DNA of 6,909 bases. Origin: Acidobacteriaceae bacterium. Its GTDB lineage: Bacteria; Acidobacteriota; Terriglobia; Terriglobales; Acidobacteriaceae. Location: assembly GCA_030040115.1 (NCBI GenBank), contig JASHUH010000557.1:1-6909 (forward strand), given 5' to 3'. Made by a program: the position numbers and the translations under genes. The notes beneath the pieces are model-generated. The model was not told where the DNA came from and did no database searches. It saw only the letters and a program-made list of their open reading frames with translations. This document shows positions 1 through 5,441 of this stretch, piece after piece (position 1 is the stretch's first letter; each line of letters starts with the position of its first letter).

Positions 1-1092
1 TCTCGACGGCGTAGAGCGCGCGCACCAGGTCGATGGCTTCCCGTGCGATCTCGGGAGCAGCCTTTTCCGCGTCGACGAATTTCCTCCGCAAGTGCGCCAT
101 GCATCGGGCGCGCACGATGCCGTTGCCGGCCGCCACGTCGTTATAACCGCCGTAGCCGTCGGCAAGCAGAACCTGGTTGTAGTCCTTGAGAAAATACTTC
201 GGTCCATCGCGGCCGCGGCTGAGCGTGAAGTCGAAGACGTTGCAGGGATGCGCGTCGTCGCCGACATAGACCCACATGCGCGCGTTGGCGCATTTCTCCC
301 GGCTCAACATGGGCGTGACGGTGTCGTCGGCGGCCCCCAGGTGCGCGGCCCGCACCGCATTCGCCATCAGTGCGTACAACGGTTCGACCAGATCGGCCAC
401 ATCACCGCGCCAGGCCGACTGCGTAGCCCGCGAGATCTCGAACCCCTGCCGCGCGAAGATGTCTTCCATGCGATAGCAAGGCAGGTAATCGTTGAACTTG
501 CTGGTCACGATGTAAGCCAGCAGTCCCGGCCCAGCCAGCCCCTTGTCGATGGCCGTCTCCGGCTTGGCTGCGGTCTCGATGCGCGGGTTGTTGCCGTGCT
601 TTCGCAAGCCGGGCAGGCATACTTCTTACGTACATGATGGATGCGTTCGAAGCGCCCAGGAATATGTTCGATCCGCCAGCTCTCCTCCTGGCCGATCTCC
701 TTGCGTTCAACTCCGCAGCACGGGCAGGTTCTTTCTTCCGTACTCAACTCGTAAACATGCGTCGTGACCGGAAGGTTGTCGAAGTTCGCCAGATGACGGC
801 GGCCCTTGCGCCGCTTCACTCGCCGCAGTGCTTCATCCGGCTCCGGTTGCGCCGGAACATCGTCAGGATTTATAGGCTTGCGGTCCAGCGCCTCAGCGAA
901 GCCGAGCAGCATCTGGGCCAGGTCGCCCGCCAACTGCAACCGGTCGGCGCGAGGACCGTAATACCACTTCTTGTAGCGATCCAGTTCCACCCGCAAACGC
1001 AGGTTCTCGATGTGCAGATCGTCGGCGCGCCGCCTCTCGCCGTCGCGCTCCCCTGCCAGCGTGCTGCGTTCCAACAGCAACGTGCGCACCAT
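1..1092 (-). pseudogene. tnpC: IS66 family transposase TnpC, partial and frameshifted
   Basis: This is the DDE transposase of the IS66 element; about 364 residues are visible of a family usually near 500. The N-terminus (1092 down to about 900) is a leucine-rich coiled coil with the motif KKWYYGPRADRL, typical of the IS66 leucine-zipper/HTH region. A zinc-binding segment follows, with CPCC (about 720) and CPAC (about 610). At about 602 one base is missing. Frame 1 then ends at 505, while the next frame continues perfectly with KHGNNPRIETAAKPETAIDK and runs open to the window edge. The second frame contains the catalytic-type ADDTVTPML (about 325), LLADGYGGYN (about 155) and CMAHLRRKFVDAE; the final catalytic Glu lies outside. 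The true start is uncertain: family-like sequence (TDSLVELPDDNESLKA) extends upstream of 1092 in frame, with no in-frame ATG. An ATG at 1151 would need a further one-base correction near 1138-1148. Confidence 0.93.
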
Positions 1093-1183
1093 CGCTTTTA
1101 GCGATTCGTTGTCATCGGGTAACTCAACTAAGCTGTCTGTGGGAGGCGCATAGTATAGACGAGTAAGTTGCAGTCGGAGTTAC

Positions 1184-1597
1184 TTACACCGCGACCTTTT
1201 CCTCGTTATCCTGCCTGGTTCGCGCTCTCCGCTCGTAACCCGGCGCGCGCTTCAGCTTCGTCATGTCGATCCCATCCAGAATCATCGCCAACTCGCTGGC
1301 CCGCAATTCCACCGAGCGCGCTCCGTCCTTGACGCGCGGCAGCTTGAAAACTCTTGCCTCCAGCCGCTTGCACCACAAGACAAATCCGTCGCGATCCCAC
1401 GTCAGAATTTTTAATCTGCCGCTCCGCCGCGAGCGAAAAATGAACAGCCCGTCACTCAGAGGGTTCTGCCCGATGACGGCTCTCACTCGCTCCGCCAAAC
1501 GATCGAACCCGCAGCGCATGCCGGTCGCCTCCACCGCCAGCCAGATCCGCGTTCCCTGCGTGCGGTCCAGTGTCCGCAAACTCGGCAGCCCGATCAT
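1184..1597 (-). CDS. tnpB: IS66 family accessory protein TnpB
   Basis: TnpB is the small accessory protein required with TnpA and TnpC for IS66 transposition; its biochemical role is not well defined. The 137-residue product starts MIGLPS and has the family core: TRIWLAVEATGMRCGFDRLA, then GLFIFRSRRSGRLKILTWDRDGF and VLWCKRLEARVFKLP. This is the GTRIWLA...TDMRKGFDGLA...VFRGRRGDRVKLLWWDGDGL pattern of the family. The ATG at 1597-1595 was chosen because the family begins here and because it overlaps the tnpA stop as ATGA (1597-1594), which indicates translational coupling. A longer open frame extends upstream to 1945, but that part is antisense/offset to tnpA and is not coding. The C-terminal tail is rich in Arg/Lys/Glu. 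tnpC follows after about 90 bases. The gene looks intact. Confidence 0.95.
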   Translation of the reverse strand: MIGLPSLRTLDRTQGTRIWLAVEATGMRCGFDRLAERVRAVIGQNPLSDGLFIFRSRRSGRLKILTWDRDGFVLWCKRLEARVFKLPRVKDGARSVELRASELAMILDGIDMTKLKRAPGYERRARTRQDNEEKVAV

Positions 1598-1920
1598 GCC
1601 TCTGGCGCCGAAAGCAACTCGCGAAGATGACGCGTGTCGAATCCAGGCTCTACCACCAGGCTGCGGCCCCGGCTCAGCCGCACCTCGATCGCTCCACTGC
1701 GCATCTCCCGCGCCGCCCACTTCTTCTCCGCATCTGGCGCCACTTCCACGGCTACGAACTTCGGCGCTTCTGCTTCCCGCAATCTCTTTTTCCACGCGAA
1801 GAACTGCCCGCTCCTCAGGCCCCGCTCGCGACAAAATGCCGCTACACTCCGTCCGCTCTGGCCCTGCTCCGCAACCAACCCACGCCACTTCGCCCACGCT
1901 TCCGGCTTGCGCCGCCTCAT
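1594..1920 (-). CDS. tnpA: IS66 family accessory protein TnpA
   Basis: This 108-residue protein is the first gene of the IS66 element. Its N-terminal half (residues about 5-45) has the pattern WAKWRGLVAEQGQSGRSVAA then FCRERGLRSGQFFAWKKRLR, which is the helix-turn-helix of IS66 TnpA (W...V..W..SG.S...FCR..GLS...F..W...L). A presumed DNA-binding role in transposition follows from the family. The C-terminal part (RSGAIEVRLSRGRSLVVEPG then FDTRHLRELLSA) is the usual beta-rich tail ending in a short helix. The ATG at 1920 is the first possible start, because an in-frame TGA lies only two codons upstream. The GAGGG preceding it abuts the ATG, and a G-rich GGGGGAGG lies further upstream, so the ribosome binding site is not ideal. 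The stop overlaps the tnpB start (ATGA). Confidence 0.92.
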   Translation of the reverse strand: MRRRKPEAWAKWRGLVAEQGQSGRSVAAFCRERGLRSGQFFAWKKRLREAEAPKFVAVEVAPDAEKKWAAREMRSGAIEVRLSRGRSLVVEPGFDTRHLRELLSAPEA

Positions 1921-2555
1921 CCCTCAAGAGTGCAGCCTCCCCCACCCCCGCGCAAGATGAGCTTCAGATAGCGCTCACGATTGATTCGACGCGGGGGACC
2001 CTCCTGCGCCCGGACATGCGTAAGAACGAAGGAGCGCTGTTCCCCTTGCTTCAAATTGAATTCGGCGATCGCAATTTGGTTCTTCGTCCGAATCGACTCC
2101 TGGGTACGCAAATAGACTGTGCCCGTCCCGGCCGTGGCCACCCACGCATTTCCCTCCCGCGGGCCGGTCCAGGGGATAGTGCGGCCATAGTCGAAACGAA
2201 CGCAAAGTTCCATCTGCACTGAGACGCTCCCCTCCAGGCACTTCGCGATGCGGACGACATCGGAGTGTGTCTCACGAACCGGCATGAAATCCGTGAGCAG
2301 AAGAACTCCCGAGCGGGTCTCGAATCGAATTTCGAGAATGAGAGTGTGATCAAGATAGCGGCGTGTCACCTGGCGGGTTTGTGCACGCGGCCCAAGGAAC
2401 CAACGGCCGTTCTCTTTGATTCCGAGCATCGCTGCAAAACAAGCCGGCGAAGAGGAATCCGGCCAGCAAAGCCAGTCGATCGATCCGTCTTTTCCTACCA
2501 GCGCAGCCGTCTCGCAATCGCCAATCAGGGCGTAGTCTTCGATCAAAAGGGCCAC
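1917..2555 (-). pseudogene. GH15/trehalase-like glucoside hydrolase, N-terminal part, interrupted by IS66
   Basis: The first ~198 residues (2555 down to 1962) match the N-terminal domain of bacterial GH15-family trehalase/glucoamylase-like proteins (TREH_N type). Visible signatures are IEDYALIGDCETAALVGKDG followed by SIDWLCWPDSSSPACFAAML, then TRRYLDHTLILEIRFETRSG and LLTDFMPV. These proteins are normally about 600 residues with a C-terminal (alpha/alpha)6 catalytic barrel that hydrolyses alpha-glucosidic bonds; that barrel is absent. After RRINRERYLK the sequence turns into Gly-rich, non-family residues and stops at 1917 inside the IS66 end. The IS therefore cut the gene between its N-terminal and catalytic domains. 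The start is a GTG at 2555; the ATG four bases upstream (2559) is in another frame. The rest of the gene may lie beyond the left window edge on the far side of the IS. Confidence 0.88.
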
Positions 2556-2660
2556 GCATTCAGTCCTCAGTCTCGATCGCCAACGGAAAGATTAGATGCA
2601 ATTTCGTTATGCATCGCCTGCATCAAAGCTGTTGTAAGGAATCGAGATAGGAGGCTGAGA
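2556..2660. promoter_or_regulatory. divergent intergenic spacer with GATGCA/TGCATC repeats
   Basis: This 105-bp spacer separates the GTG start of the GH15 gene (minus) from the ATG of the dehydrogenase remnant (plus), so it should hold both promoters. It contains GATGCA (2595-2600), TGCATC (2610-2615) and again TGCATC (2619-2624). The first two form a 6-bp inverted repeat with a 9-base centre, and the third repeats one arm directly. That arrangement suits an operator, but no regulator gene is adjacent and no clear -35/-10 pair stands out. The operator role is inference only. Confidence 0.35.
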
Positions 2661-2795
2661 ATGCAACCGACTCTCAACGTGGTAATAACAGGTGCTTCGG
2701 CCGGATTGGGCCGGGCGATTGCCCATGAATTTGGCAAGGCCGGCGCCCGCGAAACTACCGTGATTTGTCGATCATTCGAGCCGGATGGCGCTTAA
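2661..2795 (+). pseudogene. short-chain dehydrogenase/reductase, N-terminal remnant
   Basis: This 44-residue frame begins with a classical Rossmann nucleotide-binding start, MQPTLNVVITGASAGLGRAI. It has the TGxxxGxG motif at residues 10-17, followed by AHEFGKAGAR, as in SDR-family NAD(P)-dependent oxidoreductases. After GAR the family pattern (next beta strand and the acidic or basic cofactor-choosing residue) is lost, and the frame ends at TAA 2793-2795. An SDR is normally about 250 residues or more, so the catalytic Ser-Tyr-Lys part is missing. The start is well supported by GGAGG at 2650-2654, six bases ahead of the ATG. The remnant probably arose by an internal deletion or rearrangement just after codon 30. 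No substrate can be inferred. Confidence 0.8.
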
Positions 2796-3119
2796 AAAGC
2801 CCCACTGAAAGGAGATGAACGGCACCACGTTGATTCAGTCCTCGTCAGTGCGATCGGTACCGGCGCTCTTTTCGCGATCGGGCGGCCGGGCGCTCAGATC
2901 TGTGATCGCGACCGAGAAGACAACAAGTTCGAGGTAAAAGGAGCACAAATCGTCGTGTGTAACAATGGCGCGGTCAAGGCGCGCTATTTCGCGGCGGCCT
3001 CACCAGACATGAAGGACAGCCAGTTTCAGTTGAGGATGAAACACAGCGTCAACAGAGCTCCCATTCGGCACACGAAGAGCCTTGATTGCGGGGGGAGCGC
3101 CGCCGCGCTCCCCTTGTAA
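2796..3119 (+). other. open frame downstream of the dehydrogenase stop, possible gene remnant
   Basis: The same reading frame as the dehydrogenase remnant stays open for 107 codons after its TAA and ends at TAA 3117-3119. It has no good start: the first in-frame ATG is at about 3009. The translation includes HHVDSVLVSAIGTGALFAIG, a possible hydrophobic helix, then CDRDREDNKFEVKGAQIVVC and later FQLRMKHSVNRAPIRH. Third codon positions are C/G-rich, as expected for coding sequence in a GC-rich genome. I do not recognise the family. It may be the 3' remnant of a separate gene, or of a fusion created when the dehydrogenase was deleted. It could also be a chance open frame. Confidence 0.3.
3092..3113. 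terminator. perfect 9-bp GC hairpin, possible bidirectional transcription stop
   Basis: GGGGAGCGC (3092-3100) pairs perfectly with GCGCTCCCC (3105-3113) around a CGCC loop. It lies just downstream of the stop of the minus-strand Cys-rich gene (3130) and at the end of the plus-strand open frame (3119), between convergent units. Neither side has a strong T-run, so it is a stable stem rather than a textbook intrinsic terminator. Confidence 0.45.
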
Positions 3120-3129
3120 ATGGACCTTG

Positions 3130-3474
3130 TTAGCGGTTGCATGCGTCACCGTTCGTTTGGCAGTAGTAGCTGTCGGAATTCGATACCTTGTAGCAATGTT
3201 GGCTATCGTTCCAGCAGCAGGTAAAGTTATCGTCTGACCCGCACTTATACGTTCCGTCCGCGCAGGTTACATCAAAAGCGCTGCCGGCCCAGCTTCCAAC
3301 CGGGCTGGGAGCATCCACCTTGATGCCAGCTGCGTGCGCTGCCATTGCGCTGGCGGGTAGCAGGCTTTTCAGCGTTGTCGGATTCTCACCATTCAAAGGC
3401 ATCGGCTGAGCAGCCGAGGTCACTACGGTAATAGTAAGCACATCCATCATTACAGCCAAAGCAATTCTCTTCAT
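3130..3474 (-). CDS. small Cys-rich exported protein of unknown function
   Basis: The 114-residue product is not recognised. It begins MKRIALAVMMDVLTITVVTS, a Lys/Arg then hydrophobic segment resembling a Sec signal peptide, with a plausible cleavage near residues 21-23 (SAAQP). An Asp at position 11 is unusual in the hydrophobic core. A Pro/Ala/Ser-rich linker (residues about 24-65) is followed by a compact tail with seven cysteines, C71, C78, C86, C87, C94, C105 and C112, among many Asn, Asp, Ser and Tyr. This suggests a disulfide-stabilised domain outside the cytoplasm. The start is strongly supported by AGGAGA at 3486-3481, about seven bases ahead of the ATG. It is one of the few complete genes here. 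It is preceded on the same strand by the isocitrate lyase remnant, about 190 bases away, and followed by the hairpin at 3092-3113. A stress-related or structural role is only a guess. Confidence 0.75.
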   Translation of the reverse strand: MKRIALAVMMDVLTITVVTSAAQPMPLNGENPTTLKSLLPASAMAAHAAGIKVDAPSPVGSWAGSAFDVTCADGTYKCGSDDNFTCCWNDSQHCYKVSNSDSYYCQTNGDACNR

Positions 3475-3662
3475 TGTCCTTCTCCTAAGTCGGTCAGGCG
3501 AGTATTTCGTTTTCGGCGTCGCAGGAGAACGCAGCGATTTCCGGCATTTGTATGGCGGTGGTCAAAGGGTTCTCGTTTGGTTTTCGTTGGCTCCAATTGC
3601 AAAAGCCCCTATAGCGAAACCCGAGAATGTGTATATCCAGGAGCCGCAAAGCTGATTCCCAT
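3475..3662. other. spacer between lyase remnant and Cys-rich gene
   Basis: No gene is supported. It contains the ribosome binding site of the Cys-rich gene (3481-3486) and must hold that gene's promoter if it has its own; no clear -35/-10 pair was found. The apparent continuation of the lyase frame to 3494 is an out-of-frame extension produced by the shifts near 3802-3817. Confidence 0.5.
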
Positions 3663-4432
3663 CTACGCCGAGGCTTCCAGGGGCGATTCCGGAACCTCGT
3701 GGTCGAACGGGTCCTCGAACTGCTCCTCCTCGGTCGATCCGGGAAGTGCGCAAATCGAGATTTTGCCGGAGGCGATAGTTGTCGCCACCTGGTCGAAATA
3801 GCCCGGTTCCGACAAACCTTTTGGTGCTTTACGGCGTTATAGCCGCGCCGCTGCGCCAACTCGAATTCACGCTCCTGCAATTGCGCGTAGGCGAGCATTC
3901 CGGTTCGCATGTACTCATGGGCAAGCTCGAAGATGGAAAGGTTCAGGGCGTGGAATCCGGCTAAGATGACGAGTTGGAAGCGGTATCCCGTCTCCGCAAG
4001 CTGGTTCTGGAAAGCGGCAGTCTCCCATTGGCTCAGCTTGCCGCACCAGTGAAAAGACGGCGAGCAGTTATAGGCCAGCAGCTTGCCAGGGAACTTCACG
4101 TGGATGGCTGCGGCAAATCGCCGCGCTTCATCGAGGTTGGGTTGGGAAGTTTCGCACCAGATCATGTCGGCAAAAGGTGCGTAGGCCAGGCCGCCGCGGA
4201 GAGTGAAGAACCCCTCCATGGTCCGCTCGCCGGTGATAAACGGCGTGTCGGCGGGATCGCAATCGCTGGTGATAAGCTGCGCCGCATCGGCGTCCGCGCG
4301 CGCAATCAAAACCGTGGGCACATCGAGTATGTTGGCGGCCAAGCGCGCCGAAATCAGCTTCTGGACGGCTTCGCGGGTGGGCACGAGCACTTTGCCGCCC
4401 ATGTGGCCGCACTTCTTGGCCGAAGATAGCTG
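3663..4432 (-). pseudogene. aceA: isocitrate lyase, 5'-truncated and frameshifted remnant
   Basis: Isocitrate lyase splits isocitrate into glyoxylate and succinate in the glyoxylate shunt. The visible ~255 residues correspond to the C-terminal 55-60% of the ~430-residue enzyme. Hallmarks are [20 protein letters not shown] with the catalytic KKCGH, then [40 protein letters not shown], and [20 protein letters not shown]. Homology begins abruptly at about 4432; an in-frame TGA lies at 4444-4442, so the N-terminal barrel half is lost and no start exists. About eight residues are missing in frame near 4193, between TLRGG and LAYAP, where the family has a longer helix. Near 3802-3817 the conserved VGTGYF can be read only with two extra bases removed. 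After that the third frame gives [20 protein letters not shown] and [15 protein letters not shown], ending at TAG 3665-3663. The active site Cys is present, but the gene cannot make a working enzyme as written. Confidence 0.92.
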
Positions 4433-4444
4433 GCCGCCGCCTCA
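4430..4444. other. rearrangement junction between lyase and HTH remnants
   Basis: Minus-strand isocitrate lyase similarity starts at 4432, where an upstream in-frame stop lies at 4444-4442. The plus-strand HTH frame starts at 4430, directly after a stop at 4427-4429. Both genes therefore lose their 5' halves at the same point, which marks a deletion/inversion joint. A 7-base inverted repeat (TGGCCGC at 4431 and GCGGCCA at 4463) flanks it. No insertion sequence is present. Confidence 0.6.
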
Positions 4445-4800
4445 ATCGCGCGCGGCATGACCGCGGCCAACGAGTTTTTTCAGGATTGGGAACTGGCGCG
4501 CCGTTGCGCCGGCGAAGCCACCGAGCTCATCGGGCCGGGCGAGCACGACCACCTGGTGGAAGACCTTACCCTGCTGAAAGCCAGGATCATGCAATCCAGC
4601 GGCATCAACGACGCGCTGCGCGCCTGGTCCGAAGGCATGGTGGGCGACAAATCACCGAAGAATTTGCCGAAATCGTGATTCCCAAGGTATGGAGCCGAAT
4701 GGACCGGAAGATTTCGCGGGTTGCCGAGCGTCTTTCGATGTCGCCCCAAAAAGTACGGCGCATCCTGCGCAGCTCTGGATCGGGGATGCCGAATCGGTGA
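4430..4800 (+). pseudogene. C-terminal remnant of an unidentified protein with a helix-turn-helix end
   Basis: An open frame starts at the junction (TAG at 4427-4429 just upstream) and reads [20 protein letters not shown], then LARRCAGEATELIGPGEHDH and LVEDLTLLKARIMQSSGIND. Near 4646-4648 one base is missing: the first frame would stop at 4678, while the next frame continues QITEEFAEIVIPKVWSRMDR and KISRVAERLSMSPQKVRRIL to a TGA at 4798-4800. The last ~30 residues look like a small HTH (VAERLSMSPQKVRRILRSSG), so a DNA-binding or regulatory protein is likely. I do not recognise the family. The ATG at 4457 is internal rather than a supported start, since family-like sequence continues upstream to the junction. 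Its head-to-head placement with the lyase remnant reflects a rearrangement and does not show a functional link. Confidence 0.6.
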
Positions 4801-4805
4801 AAGAA

Positions 4806-4830
4806 GCGGCTGTTTGAAGGACAAAGCCGC
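4806..4830 (+). terminator. stem-loop just after the HTH remnant
   Basis: GCGGCT (4806-4811) pairs with AGCCGC (4825-4830), and the inner TTTG/CAAA can extend the stem around an AAGGA loop with a small bulge. It begins five bases after the TGA at 4800, the usual place for a terminator, but no T-run follows. AGCCGC is repeated at 4831, offering an alternative partner. Confidence 0.3.
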
Positions 4831-5441
4831 AGCCGCTGTTGTGGTGGCTGCCCAGGTCTTCGCTAAACGCGTGCAGGTCTCGCGATTGCCGAAGTCCAAC
4901 CGGAACCCCAGTTAGGCAGTGCATTTTGCGCGTACTCAAACGACGGATCTGCGGATTGCTCCCGCAACGGCGCAATCTCAGAGGTGGGGGGCCGATTTCG
5001 CATACCCGCGACTCGTGCAGTGTGAGCTCGCCCAAATATCGTCCGCGAAGTTGGCTATGCGGCAACGAGTCTCACCACGACCTCTCGCACTTCCTGCTCA
5101 ACCGGTCCGTTCTCCGAAAAGGCCAACGGAGCAGCGGACCCGCTCACGCCTGTCCGCTATTGGGCAACCGGCAGGGGGGTATACGACAGGGATGAGAGCG
5201 CACAATGCCCTGGGCGCCAAGCTGATGCAGCGCCTCTCTCGCGACTGCTTACACGATTGCCTTACCTCGGGCCACTGATCGAACTACAAGGCGCGCTCAA
5301 GTGTGGGTTCTGAAGTTCTCCAGCCGAAGCGCCAGGGATGGCGGGTTCGATAAGTAGTCCATAAGGTTCACAATCATCTGCGGAGATGTTCATTCCATGA
5401 GCGTCAAACAAATAACCGCAGGCGTTCGAAGGAGAAAAAAT
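4831..5441. other. gene-poor stretch before the cupin gene
   Basis: About 610 bases without a convincing gene. Several open frames of 60-140 codons occur on both strands, but they overlap one another, lack ribosome binding sites and give Arg/Ser/Pro-rich translations with no family pattern. The last 15 bases before 5442 hold the cupin gene's ribosome binding site. No tRNA fold, tandem repeat or mobile-element end was recognised. Confidence 0.5.
5428..5434 (+). promoter_or_regulatory. ribosome binding site of the cupin gene
   Basis: GAAGGAG lies 7 bases before the ATG at 5442 and decides between this start and the in-frame ATG at 5397, which would add 15 residues ahead of the Tat motif. Confidence 0.7.

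Larger units (their letters stand above)
1..1961 (-). mobile_element. IS66-family insertion sequence, left part cut by window edge
   Basis: Three consecutive minus-strand genes in the standard IS66 order (tnpA, tnpB, tnpC) identify the element. Its tnpA-proximal end lies near 1961, because the GH15 reading frame on the right loses its family pattern after the residues RRINRERYLK (codon ending at 1962) and continues into unrelated sequence. The other end is left of the window, so neither terminal inverted repeats nor an 8-bp target duplication can be checked. The exact right boundary is inferred from where GH15 similarity stops, with an uncertainty of about 10-20 bases. No obvious GTAAGC-type IS66 end was recognised there. 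tnpC has a frame break, so the copy may be inactive unless the break is a sequence error. Confidence 0.85.

Noticed and set aside
92..637. A 181-codon plus-strand open frame at the left end
   Set aside because: It is antisense to the second half of tnpC, whose minus-strand translation carries the catalytic motifs.
1935..1952. G-rich tract on the minus strand (GGGGGTGGGGG) as a possible G-quadruplex
   Set aside because: Only two long G-runs plus a short one are present within the usual spacing, so a four-stranded fold is not well supported.
1263..2222. A 319-codon plus-strand open frame across the IS66 genes
   Set aside because: It is antisense to tnpB, tnpA and the GH15 gene, and its translation is Arg/Ser/Pro-rich with no family pattern; the minus-strand products are clear.
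4652..5065. A 137-codon minus-strand open frame in the gene-poor stretch
   Set aside because: It overlaps the coding end of the HTH remnant, has no ribosome binding site, and its composition is not protein-like.
4430..5400. Possible novel toxin-antitoxin or defence module around the HTH remnant
   Set aside because: The HTH frame is truncated and frameshifted, no partner gene with a start site is adjacent, and no nuclease, methylase or toxin motif was seen.
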